Below the pieces are notes generated by a model. The model was not told where the DNA came from. It worked only from the letters and a program-made list of their open reading frames with translations, and ran no database searches. The position numbers were made by a program, and so were the translations under genes. Of a stretch of DNA of 44,941 nt, positions 34,904 to 41,335 are shown in pieces. Each line of letters opens with the position of its first letter. Position 1 is the first letter of the stretch. The DNA is from Nocardioides sp. (GTDB lineage Bacteria; Actinomycetota; Actinomycetes; Propionibacteriales; Nocardioidaceae). The stretch covers positions 1 through 44,941 of the forward strand of contig NZ_JAEMSS010000007.1 of NCBI RefSeq assembly GCF_016462705.1. Direction: 5' to 3'.

Positions 34904-34940
34904 TGCCGGCCGAAGCTCGCGGGGGTAGACAAGCGCTCAA

Positions 34941-35408
34941 TCAGTGCGCGTCGAAGTCCTCGGGCGTGACCTGGTCCAGGAACTCGCGGAACTTCTCGAC
35001 CTCGTCCTCCTGCTCGGCAGGGACGGCCAGTCCCGCCTCGTCGAGGACCTCCTCGGCGCAGACGATGCGGCTGCCGGTGCGCAGCGCGAGGGCGATGGAG
35101 TCCGAGGGCCGGGCGCTCACCTCGGCGCCGGAGCCGAAGACGAGCGTGGCGAAGAAGACCCCGTCCCGGACCTCGGTGATCCGGACCTCCTCGAGCTCGT
35201 TGCCGGTCGCCTCCAGCACGTCCTTCATCAGGTCGTGGGTCAGCGGTCGCGGTGGGATCACGCCCTGCTGGGCGAAGGCGATGGCGGTGGCCTCGACGGC
35301 GCCGATCCAGATCGGCAGGTAGCGCTCGCCGGTCACCTCGCGCAGCAGCACGATCGGCTGGTTGGAGGGCATCTCGACCCTGACTCCCATGACGTCCACT
35401 TCGCGCAC
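34941..35408 (-). CDS. Bifunctional nuclease (DUF151, BFN family)
   Basis: The 155-residue protein starts at GTG 35408; an internal ATG at 35390 is possible. It carries the DUF151 core: LLREVTGERYLPIWIGAVEA, TAIAFAQQGVIPPRPLTHDL, RITEVRDGVFFATLVF and EVSARPSDSIALALRTG, followed by an acidic UVR-like C-terminus (EVEKFREFLDQVTPEDF). The orthologue is Rv1829. Plant members have RNase/DNase activity; the bacterial role is not settled. It lies between the two MerR genes, the conserved order in actinobacteria. Confidence 0.9.
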   Translation of the reverse strand: MREVDVMGVRVEMPSNQPIVLLREVTGERYLPIWIGAVEATAIAFAQQGVIPPRPLTHDLMKDVLEATGNELEEVRITEVRDGVFFATLVFGSGAEVSARPSDSIALALRTGSRIVCAEEVLDEAGLAVPAEQEDEVEKFREFLDQVTPEDFDAH

Positions 35409-35455
35409 GTCGCCAGCCTACGCCGCCGAGGAAGATGTGGACCCCGGCGATGCCG

Positions 35456-35473
35456 GAGACTCGAGAGAGTCTC
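35456..35473 (-). terminator. Short hairpin after the FtsR-like gene
   Basis: GAGACTC-GAGA-GAGTCTC is a perfect 7-bp stem with a tetraloop starting two bases past the FtsR-like stop on the minus strand. There is no U-run after it. It may be a weak terminator or an mRNA 3'-end stabiliser between that gene and the nuclease gene 47 bases further on. Confidence 0.4.
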
Positions 35474-35474
35474 G

Positions 35475-36224
35475 TCAGAGACGGGTGAGGCCGGACTTCA
35501 CCAGGGTCGCGTGCAGCCTCAGCGAGAGTGCCGCGATCTGCGCGACCGTGTCCTCGGTCCGGGCCTTGGCCGCCGCGTCGGTGGCCCGCCGCTGCGGGGC
35601 GACGACCTGCTCCACCAGGCCGACCTCTCGGTCGGCGGCGGCCTTGAAGGCCCTCAGGTGCCGTGGCTCGAGCCCGTACTCGGCAAGCTCGCGCGCGGTC
35701 GTGCACACCACCAGCGCATCGGTGTCGAAGTGACCGGTCCCGGGCCGGGCGGCCACGAGACCGAAGTCCTCCAGCTGGCTCAGGAGCTCCTCGGAGATCT
35801 CGGCGATCTTGAGCACCTCCTTGCGGGAGAGCCGCAGGTCGTCATGACGCCGGAACGACTCCGGGCTCGGCATCCCGTCGGGCGACAGCGCCACCTCGGG
35901 AACGGTCGGCGTCAGCGACATCAGTGGAGGCGGCTCCAGCCCCCGGTCGATGGCGTCGAGGATCTCGGCGATCCGCTTGTGCGGCTGGTGGTGGTCCCGC
36001 TGCAGCACCAGGACGTAGCGCAGCCGCTCGACGTCGGCGTGCGAGTACTTGCGGTAACCCGCCGGCGTGCGCTCCGGGGAGACCAGGCCCTGCTCCTCGA
36101 GGAAGCGGATCTTGGGGATGCTGATCGTGGGGTGCTCGGGGCGCAGGAGCTCGAGGACCTGCCCGATGTTCATCAGCCCGGAGACCGGCTCCTCGGCGCC
36201 CGGCCGTGCGGCGCCCGGGGTCAA
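35475..36224 (-). CDS. ftsR: MerR-family regulator, FtsR/Rv1828-like
   Basis: The frame starts at TTG 36224, which overlaps the GarA stop (TTGA), giving 249 residues; an ATG at 36173 (MNIGQVLELL) is an alternative. The DNA-binding domain contains ISIPKIRFLEEQGLVSPERT, GYRKYSHADVERLRYVLVLQ and RDHHQPHKRIAEILDAIDRG. The rest is a helical C-terminal domain characteristic of this orthologue group. In Corynebacterium glutamicum FtsR activates ftsZ; in M. tuberculosis Rv1828 sits next to garA exactly as here. Coupled translation with GarA links metabolic control to division control. Confidence 0.88.
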   Translation of the reverse strand: MTPGAARPGAEEPVSGLMNIGQVLELLRPEHPTISIPKIRFLEEQGLVSPERTPAGYRKYSHADVERLRYVLVLQRDHHQPHKRIAEILDAIDRGLEPPPLMSLTPTVPEVALSPDGMPSPESFRRHDDLRLSRKEVLKIAEISEELLSQLEDFGLVAARPGTGHFDTDALVVCTTARELAEYGLEPRHLRAFKAAADREVGLVEQVVAPQRRATDAAAKARTEDTVAQIAALSLRLHATLVKSGLTRL

Positions 36225-36742
36225 GACGCGTGTCCCGCGAAGAAGACCAGCCGGTACTTCCCGACCTGGACCTCGTCCCCGTCGGTGAGGTGGACCGTGT
36301 CGATGCGGTCCCGGTTGACGTAGGTGCCGTTGAGGCTGCCCGAGTCCGTCACGGTGAAGGAGTCACCGGTGCGGTGGAACTCGGCGTGCTGACGGGAGAC
36401 CGTGACGTCGTCGAGGAAGATGTCGCTGTCGGGGTTGCGCCCGGCGTGCACCACGTCCTTGTCGAGCAGGAACCGGCTGCCCGAGCCCGGTCCGCGCTGG
36501 ACGACGAGCAGCGCGTGACCGCTCGGCAGCGCGTCGACCGCCGCGGCGTCGACCGGGTTGAGCCGGTCGGAGGTGTCGGTCTTGGGTGTCGCGTCCGGGG
36601 GACCACCGATCTGGATGGTGGCCGTCGACTCCCCCGCCCCCTCCGACGAGACCGGCGGGGCGGTCTCCAGGCGAGTGCCGCACTGCGAGCAGAAGCGCGC
36701 CTCGTCAGGGTTGCGATGCCCGCAGTTCGTGCAGAACGGCAT
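36221..36742 (-). CDS. garA: GarA/OdhI-type FHA protein with N-terminal zinc ribbon
   Basis: ATG 36742 gives 173 residues. A zinc ribbon (Cys4, Cys7, Cys18, Cys21) comes first, then a linker with ESTATIQI (38-45), then an FHA domain at about 75-168 with the phosphothreonine-binding residues Arg102, Ser116, Arg117 and His119 (GRNPDSDIFLDD, TVSRQHAEF) and SLNGTYVN. GarA/OdhI binds and inhibits 2-oxoglutarate dehydrogenase and redirects glutamate metabolism unless a Ser/Thr kinase phosphorylates the ETT motif. In this protein the motif reads E38-S39-T40, so the first Thr is Ser. Mycobacterial GarA lacks the ribbon; Streptomyces homologues have it. Confidence 0.92.
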   Translation of the reverse strand: MPFCTNCGHRNPDEARFCSQCGTRLETAPPVSSEGAGESTATIQIGGPPDATPKTDTSDRLNPVDAAAVDALPSGHALLVVQRGPGSGSRFLLDKDVVHAGRNPDSDIFLDDVTVSRQHAEFHRTGDSFTVTDSGSLNGTYVNRDRIDTVHLTDGDEVQVGKYRLVFFAGHAS

Positions 36743-36866
36743 CGTGCATTCCCCTCGTGAGCGGCCGGCTGGGCTGTGCTGGTGCTGTCCTCGGAACCTA
36801 TCAAGAAGCCCCGTATCCGATCACGGACACGCGGTCCCCGGGCCCGATCCGCGCCCGGATCGGGGC

Positions 36867-37253
36867 TCAGCCGCCGAGCGACTGCTCGTAGGAGGCCGAG
36901 TCGAGCAGCCCGTCGAGCTGCCCGGGGTCGCTCGGCACGACCTCGAAGAGCCAGCCACCGCCGTAGGGGTCGTTGTTGACCAGCTCGGGGGTCGCGTCGA
37001 GCGAGTCGTTGCGGGCGACCACCTCTCCCGACACCGGGGCGTAGACGTCGCTGACCGACTTGGTGGACTCCAGCTCGCCACAGGTCGACCCGGCCTCGAC
37101 GCTCTGGCCGATCTCGGGAAGGGAGACGTAGACGATGTCGCCCAGGGCGTCCTGGGCGTAGTGGGTGATGCCGACCCGCACCGAGCCCTCGGCCTCACCG
37201 GGACGGCGCAGCCACTCGTGCTCGGAGGTGTACAGCAGGTCATCTGGATACAT
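36867..37253 (-). CDS. gcvH: Glycine cleavage system H protein
   Basis: I take ATG 37253 (128 residues), giving the usual MYPDDLLYTSEHEWL opening; ATG 37271 or GTG 37274 would add a few residues. The lipoyl-lysine is Lys65 in ELESTKSVSDVYAPVSG. H protein carries the aminomethyl group between the P and T proteins. It heads toward garA, with a 124-base gap, and directly follows the intact DUF881 gene. The riboswitch-controlled gcvP is separated from it by four genes. Confidence 0.94.
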   Translation of the reverse strand: MYPDDLLYTSEHEWLRRPGEAEGSVRVGITHYAQDALGDIVYVSLPEIGQSVEAGSTCGELESTKSVSDVYAPVSGEVVARNDSLDATPELVNNDPYGGGWLFEVVPSDPGQLDGLLDSASYEQSLGG

Positions 37254-37263
37254 GGCCGCCAAC

Positions 37264-38046
37264 CTACTCATCACCCCCGGGCTCGGCGACCTCCGGTGGG
37301 GTGGGCTCGTGCACCGACTCGATGTCGAGCGAGGTCAGCTCGTCGTAGGTCAGCTCTGCGACGTCGTCCTCTGCGAACTGGTCCTCGGGGCCGTCCGGGA
37401 AGCGCAGTGCCGCCCCCAGGGCCTCGGGATCGCCGATGACGTCGACGACGAACGGCGCCTTGAGGACCTGCCCGCCGGCCAGGATCCCGCCTGCGGCGTC
37501 CTGGAACGACGTCGAGGCCACCACCCGGACCGACCCGTTGATCTGGATCGCCTCCGCGCCGGCGCTGCGCAGCGCCTGCACCATGTCGATGAACGGCTCC
37601 ACGCGGACCTGGCCGGCGACCTCCTTGATCGTGATCCGCACACCGGGCCCGGTGACGGCGACGGTCCCGGCGATGATCGACAGCGTGTCGACCTCGTTGC
37701 GGGCCGCCTCGAGCGCCGCCTCGCGAGAGCTGGTCTCGGACAGCAGGTCGTCGCGGGTCGTCTCGAGTCGCTGGATCTCGGCCTGGGCGCGCTGCGTCGT
37801 CCCGGCGAGGTCGTTGAGGATGTCGATGAGGTCCTGCTGGCGCAGGCCGTCGTACGTGTCGTCGACGGTGTTGGTGCGCACCTGCGTCACCCCGGCGAAC
37901 CCGACCACGGCCAGCAGCGCCGCCACGATCAGCTGACGACGGGCCGGCCGGACCAGGGCGCGCCAGAGCCGCCCCCGGGCGGGGTCCGCGTCGGCGGCGG
38001 GCGTGCCCGGCTCGCTCGGCTCGACCGGCCCGTGCGGCTCAGGCAT
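37264..38046 (-). CDS. DUF881 membrane protein (Rv1825-like), intact copy
   Basis: ATG 38046 gives 260 residues: a Pro/Asp-rich cytoplasmic arm, a membrane helix at about 38-56 (QLIVAALLAVVGFAGVTQV), a coiled coil (about 70-118, with QRAQAEIQRLETTRDDLLSE), and the DUF881 domain (VAVTGPGVRITIKEV, RSAGAEAIQINGSVRV, PFVVDVIGDPEALGAALR). DUF881 proteins sit on the outer face of the membrane and, in mycobacteria, act in division and envelope growth. No Shine-Dalgarno precedes the ATG: the original start was coupled to the sbp stop eight bases inside it, and the tandem duplication has removed that partner. Confidence 0.9.
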   Translation of the reverse strand: MPEPHGPVEPSEPGTPAADADPARGRLWRALVRPARRQLIVAALLAVVGFAGVTQVRTNTVDDTYDGLRQQDLIDILNDLAGTTQRAQAEIQRLETTRDDLLSETSSREAALEAARNEVDTLSIIAGTVAVTGPGVRITIKEVAGQVRVEPFIDMVQALRSAGAEAIQINGSVRVVASTSFQDAAGGILAGGQVLKAPFVVDVIGDPEALGAALRFPDGPEDQFAEDDVAELTYDELTSLDIESVHEPTPPEVAEPGGDE

Positions 38047-38372
38047 GGAACAGGTGGCGGCGGATGGCCGCGACGTTGGCGAAGATCCGGATGCCCAGCA
38101 CCACGATGACCCCGGTCGACAGCTGTCCCGGCGAGGTCGTTGAGGATGTCGATGAGGTCCTGCTGGCGCAGGCCGTCGTACGTGTCGTCGACGGTGTTGG
38201 TGCGCACCTGCGTCACCCCGGCGAACCCGACCACGGCCAGCAGCGCCGCCACGATCAGCTGACGACGGGCCGGCCGGACCAGGGCGCGCCAGAGCCGCCC
38301 CCGGGCGGGGTCCGCGTCGGCGGCGGGCGTGCCCGGCTCGCTCGGCTCGACCGGCCCGTGCGGCTCAGGCAT
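37929..38372 (-). pseudogene. Truncated, frameshifted DUF881 copy created by the duplication
   Basis: ATG 38372 is the original, sbp-coupled start. The first 83 residues match the intact DUF881 protein, including the whole membrane helix, then the junction at 38125-38129 leads into a copy of the sbp tail in a wrong frame. The frame runs on for 64 unrelated Arg/Pro/Gly-rich residues to 37929, passing over the start of the intact gene. The product, if made, would be a membrane anchor with a junk tail and no DUF881 domain. Confidence 0.85.
38039..38129 (-). pseudogene. Fragment of sbp (C-terminal coding part) inside the duplication
   Basis: This is the second copy of the last ~30 codons of sbp, encoding the STGVIVVLGIRIFANVAAI region and its stop at 38039. 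It has no start and no upstream sbp sequence. Its frame differs from that of the broken DUF881 copy which runs through it, so it is not expected to be translated. Confidence 0.8.
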
Positions 38373-38697
38373 GGAACAGGTGGCGGCGGATGGCCGCGAC
38401 GTTGGCGAAGATCCGGATGCCCAGCACCACGATGACCCCGGTCGACAGCTGTCCCCCGACCCCGAGCTGGTCGCCGAGGAACACGATCCCGGCGGCGATC
38501 ACCACGTTGCTGGCGAACGAGATGACGAACACCTTGTCGTCGAAGATGCCGTCCAGATAGGCGCGGAGCCCGCCGAACACGGCGTCGAGCGCGGCCACGA
38601 CCGCGATCGGCAGGTAGGGCTCCAGGCCGCGCGGCACATCGGGCTGCAGGACCAGGCCCAGCACGATCCCGACCACCAGTCCGAGCACTGCGATCAC
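38365..38697 (-). CDS. sbp: Small basic protein Sbp (DUF1290), membrane
   Basis: GTG 38697 overlaps the stop of the upstream DUF881 gene (GTGA). The 110 residues form three hydrophobic segments: AVLGLVVGIVLGLVLQP, LPIAVVAALDAVFGGLRAYL and a pair around FVISFASNVVIAAGIVFLGD and STGVIVVLGIRIFANVAAI. This is the Sbp/DUF1290 family, found next to division genes in Gram-positives and between two DUF881 genes in actinobacteria (Rv1824). The copy here is complete; its 3' end is also the source of the duplicated fragment. Confidence 0.92.
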   Translation of the reverse strand: MIAVLGLVVGIVLGLVLQPDVPRGLEPYLPIAVVAALDAVFGGLRAYLDGIFDDKVFVISFASNVVIAAGIVFLGDQLGVGGQLSTGVIVVLGIRIFANVAAIRRHLFHA

Positions 38698-39575
38698 GGG
38701 GTCGTCCCCTCCTCGTCATCAGGTCCGGCAGCCGACGGTCGTTCGGCGTAGCGCAGCTGCTGCATCGACGGTGGTGCGGCAGGCACGAGCAATGACGGCA
38801 CACTGTCACGTTCGACGACGAATCCGAACTGGTCGGCCAGGGCCAGGAAGGTGAGGCCGGACTGGGTCTCGACGAAATCCGCGTCCAGGTTCTGCCCACC
38901 CACCGCCGCCACCACGTACGGCGGGGACAGCGGTCCCTTGTTGACCTGGATCGCGATGTCGGAGTTGACGATCGCGCTGAGCGCGGTCAGCCGCCGCCCG
39001 TTGATCGCGATCGCCTCGGCCCCCGCCTCCCACAGCCCGTTGACCAGGACCCTGAGGTCGGTCGCCCGGACGAGGCCGTCGGGGTCGCCTCGCGGCTGGT
39101 CGTCGACGGTGACCCGCAAGCCTGACCCCTCCGCCGCGACGAACCCCGTGCCGAGCGCCAGCTCCAGCCGGGTCCGCTCGAGGTTCTGGGCGGTGGAGGA
39201 CAGGCTCACCAGGCGCTCTGAAAGCGTGTCGTTCTGCTCCCTCAGCGCGATGATCCGGTCCTGGAGGGAGGACACCGACTCCTTCCGCGTCTCGACCCGG
39301 TCGATCAAGGCCTTCCGGCTGGCCTCGTCGACGTCGGCGTTGCGCGAGTTCTGTACCGCAGCGACGGCCACGAGCAGGCCGAAGACGGCGACGGCCACCG
39401 CTGCCCCGCGGTGCGGGGTCGGCCCCCCGGCACCGCCGGCACCGCCCGCACCGCCCGCACCGCCACGACGCCGGGCGACGTCCTGGTAGTCGAGGTCGAG
39501 CGACTCCCGGGTGACCAGCTCCAGCAACGGCGTGCGGGCCCGGTCGCCGGCCGTCCGCTCGCGGGTCTCAGTCAT
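38694..39575 (-). CDS. DUF881 membrane protein (Rv1823-like)
   Basis: ATG 39575 overlaps the end of the phosphatidyltransferase gene by eight bases. The 293 residues comprise a cytoplasmic arm with a Gly-rich run coded by four 9-base repeats at 39429-39464, a membrane helix (GAAVAVAVFGLLVAVAAVQ), a coiled coil (about 80-130), and the DUF881 domain: VAAEGSGLRVTVDDQPRG, EAGAEAIAINGRRLTALSAI and VAAVGGQNLDADFVE. It is a paralogue of the DUF881 gene on the other side of sbp. The C-terminus is acidic. Confidence 0.92.
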   Translation of the reverse strand: MTETRERTAGDRARTPLLELVTRESLDLDYQDVARRRGGAGGAGGAGGAGGPTPHRGAAVAVAVFGLLVAVAAVQNSRNADVDEASRKALIDRVETRKESVSSLQDRIIALREQNDTLSERLVSLSSTAQNLERTRLELALGTGFVAAEGSGLRVTVDDQPRGDPDGLVRATDLRVLVNGLWEAGAEAIAINGRRLTALSAIVNSDIAIQVNKGPLSPPYVVAAVGGQNLDADFVETQSGLTFLALADQFGFVVERDSVPSLLVPAAPPSMQQLRYAERPSAAGPDDEEGTTP

Positions 39576-40212
39576 CGGCAGGCGACGGGTGATGGTGGCG
39601 TGCCGGACGGCGCTCGGTGGTCGCCAGGAGCCGGTGGACCTGGTAGGCGTAGAGCACGCCCGCCCACCAGTAGAGCCCGACACCCCAGAAGGCGAACGCC
39701 CAGCCGAACACCTCGGCCAGCCGGGCCACCGTCCCCTCGCCATCGCCCAGAAGGAGCAGGGGGAAGGCGTAGAGGAGGTTGAAGGTCGCGGCCTTGCCGA
39801 GGAAGTGGACCGGTAGCGCGCTGTAGCCGCGGGTGCGCAGGAGCGGCACCAGCCCCCACATCAGCAGGTCACGCAGCGGCAGCGAGATCGCCAGCCACCA
39901 CGGGATGACGTCGCGGAGGGCGAGGCCGACCACGACCGCGAGGATGTAGAGGCGGTCCGCGACCGGGTCGAGGATCTGGCCGACCACCGTCTGCTGGTCG
40001 AGCTTGCGGGCCAGATAACCGTCGAGGTAGTCGGTGACGCCGGAGACCATCAGGAGGGCCAGGGCCCAGCCGTCCTCCTCGGGGCCGAGGACGAGGTAGA
40101 GGAACACCGGCACGCCCGCCAGCCGGGCCATGCTGAGCAGGTTGGGCAGCGTCCAGACGCGGGTGCTCCGGGCCTCCGTCCCGCGATCCGCCCCCCGCTC
40201 CTGCTCAGTCAC
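39568..40212 (-). CDS. CDP-alcohol phosphatidyltransferase (PgsA2/Rv1822-like)
   Basis: GTG 40212 lies six bases after TACCCT on the minus strand, so it is probably leaderless. The 214 residues carry the complete family motif DG-x2-AR-x8-G-x3-D-x3-D as Asp64-Gly65, Ala68-Arg69, Gly78, Asp82 and Asp86, with five or six membrane helices. The enzyme moves a phosphatidyl group from CDP-diacylglycerol to an alcohol acceptor such as glycerol phosphate or phosphatidylglycerol (cardiolipin). It opens the DUF881-Sbp-DUF881 unit, all overlapping. Confidence 0.92.
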   Translation of the reverse strand: MTEQERGADRGTEARSTRVWTLPNLLSMARLAGVPVFLYLVLGPEEDGWALALLMVSGVTDYLDGYLARKLDQQTVVGQILDPVADRLYILAVVVGLALRDVIPWWLAISLPLRDLLMWGLVPLLRTRGYSALPVHFLGKAATFNLLYAFPLLLLGDGEGTVARLAEVFGWAFAFWGVGLYWWAGVLYAYQVHRLLATTERRPARHHHPSPADD

Positions 40213-40234
40213 GACCAAAGGGTAATGGTGGGCC

Positions 40235-41335
40235 TCACAGTGACTCGGCAGGCCGCTCGGCAGGCCGCTCGGGGGGCCGCTCGTCGGGACGGTCCTCGTG
40301 GTGCGCGGCGTCCCGGATCTCGCCGACGAGCTCCTCGATGACGTCCTCCAGCGTGGCCAGGCCCAAGGTCGCACCGTCCCCGTCGACGACCACGGCCATG
40401 TGCGCTCCCTTGCGCTGCAGGGTCTCGAGCGCGTCGTGCAGCAGGTCATCTGCGGCGACCGACGCGAACGGGCGCACCCACTTGTCCTCGACCACCCGCT
40501 GACGCAGGGTCTCGTCGGTCTCGAGCACGTCCTTGATGTGCAGGTAGCCGAGCAGGCCGCCGTCCTGGTCGTCGACCACGGGGAACCGGCTGTAGCCCGT
40601 GGCGGCGCACAGCGCCTCCACGTCCGCTGCGGTCGACCCGCGCCGCACGGTGGTGAGCGAGTCCGGCGGCATGAGCACCGTGGACACCGTCCGCTCCGTG
40701 AAGCCCAGCGCACCTGCGAGCCGGTCGTACTCGCCCGGCTCGATCAGGCCCTCGCCGCGGGACTCCTCGACCAGGGCTGCGACCTCCTCACGGGTGTAGG
40801 TCGAGCTGACCTCGTCCTGGGGCTCGACCCGGAGCAGCCGCAGGGTCAGGTTGGCGATGGCGTTGAGGCTGGTGATCACCGGCCGGAGGACGGTGACGAT
40901 CGCCCACATCGGCGGGCCGAGCACGATCGCCGCCCGCTCGGGCCCGGCGATCGCGATGTTCTTGGGCACCATCTCACCGAGCACGACGTGCAGGTAGACG
41001 ACCAGGCTCAGGGCGATGACCAGCGCGATCGGGTGCAGGAACTCCTCGGGTACGCCCACCGCCTCGAACGCCGGCTCGATGAAGTGGGCGATGGCCGGCT
41101 CGCTCACGGCGCCCAGCGCCAGCGAGCACACGGTGATGCCGAGCTGCGCGCCGGCGAGGATCAGTGAGATGTCCTCCATCGCGCGAATGGTCGTCCTGGC
41201 CATCCGGGAGCCCTGCTGGGCACGCGGCTCGATCTGGCTGCGGCGCGCCGAGATCAGCGCGAACTCGGCGCCGACGAAGAACGCGTTGGCGGCCAGGAGT
41301 CCTGCGGTCACCAGGAGGGCGGTGAGGAGGCTCAC
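40235..41335 (-). CDS. CNNM/CorC-type transporter with CBS domains (second of pair)
   Basis: GTG 41335 overlaps the upstream CNNM gene's stop, so the pair is coupled. The 366 residues have an N-terminal DUF21/CNNM membrane domain (NAFFVGAEFALISARRSQIE, VLGEMVPKNIAIAGPERAA), then a CBS pair at about 200-335 (GYSRFPVVDDQDGGLLGYLH, ATLGLATLEDVIEELVGEI). The C-terminal corC_HlyC domain is missing, unlike in the upstream partner. A short tail repeats RPxERPAE, coded by a 12-base repeat around 40242-40280. CNNM proteins move magnesium or other divalent cations out of cells. Confidence 0.9.
   Translation of the reverse strand: MSLLTALLVTAGLLAANAFFVGAEFALISARRSQIEPRAQQGSRMARTTIRAMEDISLILAGAQLGITVCSLALGAVSEPAIAHFIEPAFEAVGVPEEFLHPIALVIALSLVVYLHVVLGEMVPKNIAIAGPERAAIVLGPPMWAIVTVLRPVITSLNAIANLTLRLLRVEPQDEVSSTYTREEVAALVEESRGEGLIEPGEYDRLAGALGFTERTVSTVLMPPDSLTTVRRGSTAADVEALCAATGYSRFPVVDDQDGGLLGYLHIKDVLETDETLRQRVVEDKWVRPFASVAADDLLHDALETLQRKGAHMAVVVDGDGATLGLATLEDVIEELVGEIRDAAHHEDRPDERPPERPAERPAESL

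Larger units (their letters stand above)
34592..34940. other. 349-bp intergenic region with hairpins, no gene seen
   Basis: This gap, between the bifunctional nuclease gene and the second MerR gene, holds no convincing frame. It contains: the near-palindrome TCATCCT-G-AGGTTGA (34726-34740); a hairpin ACCCTCA/TGAGGGT (34722-34744); a perfect 9-bp hairpin TGCTGAGGC/GCCTCAGCA (34744-34777); and a REP-like element with two GCGGAGCGAGCG copies (34818-34903). The proximal part (34592-34700) is the presumed 5' leader of the MerR mRNA; no convincing -35/-10 pair is visible. Confidence 0.5.
37799..38455. repeat. Perfect 326-bp tandem duplication with 5-bp microhomology
   Basis: Bases 37799-38129 are identical to 38125-38455, so a 326-base unit occurs twice head-to-tail (37799-38124 and 38125-38450), ending in an extra GTCCC. 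The same GTCCC occurs at both original endpoints, the mark of illegitimate recombination or slippage between short repeats. Each unit holds the last ~86 bases of sbp and the first ~240 bases of the DUF881 gene. I found no mismatch between the copies by reading them side by side. 326 is not a multiple of three, so the reading frame shifts. Confidence 0.93.
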
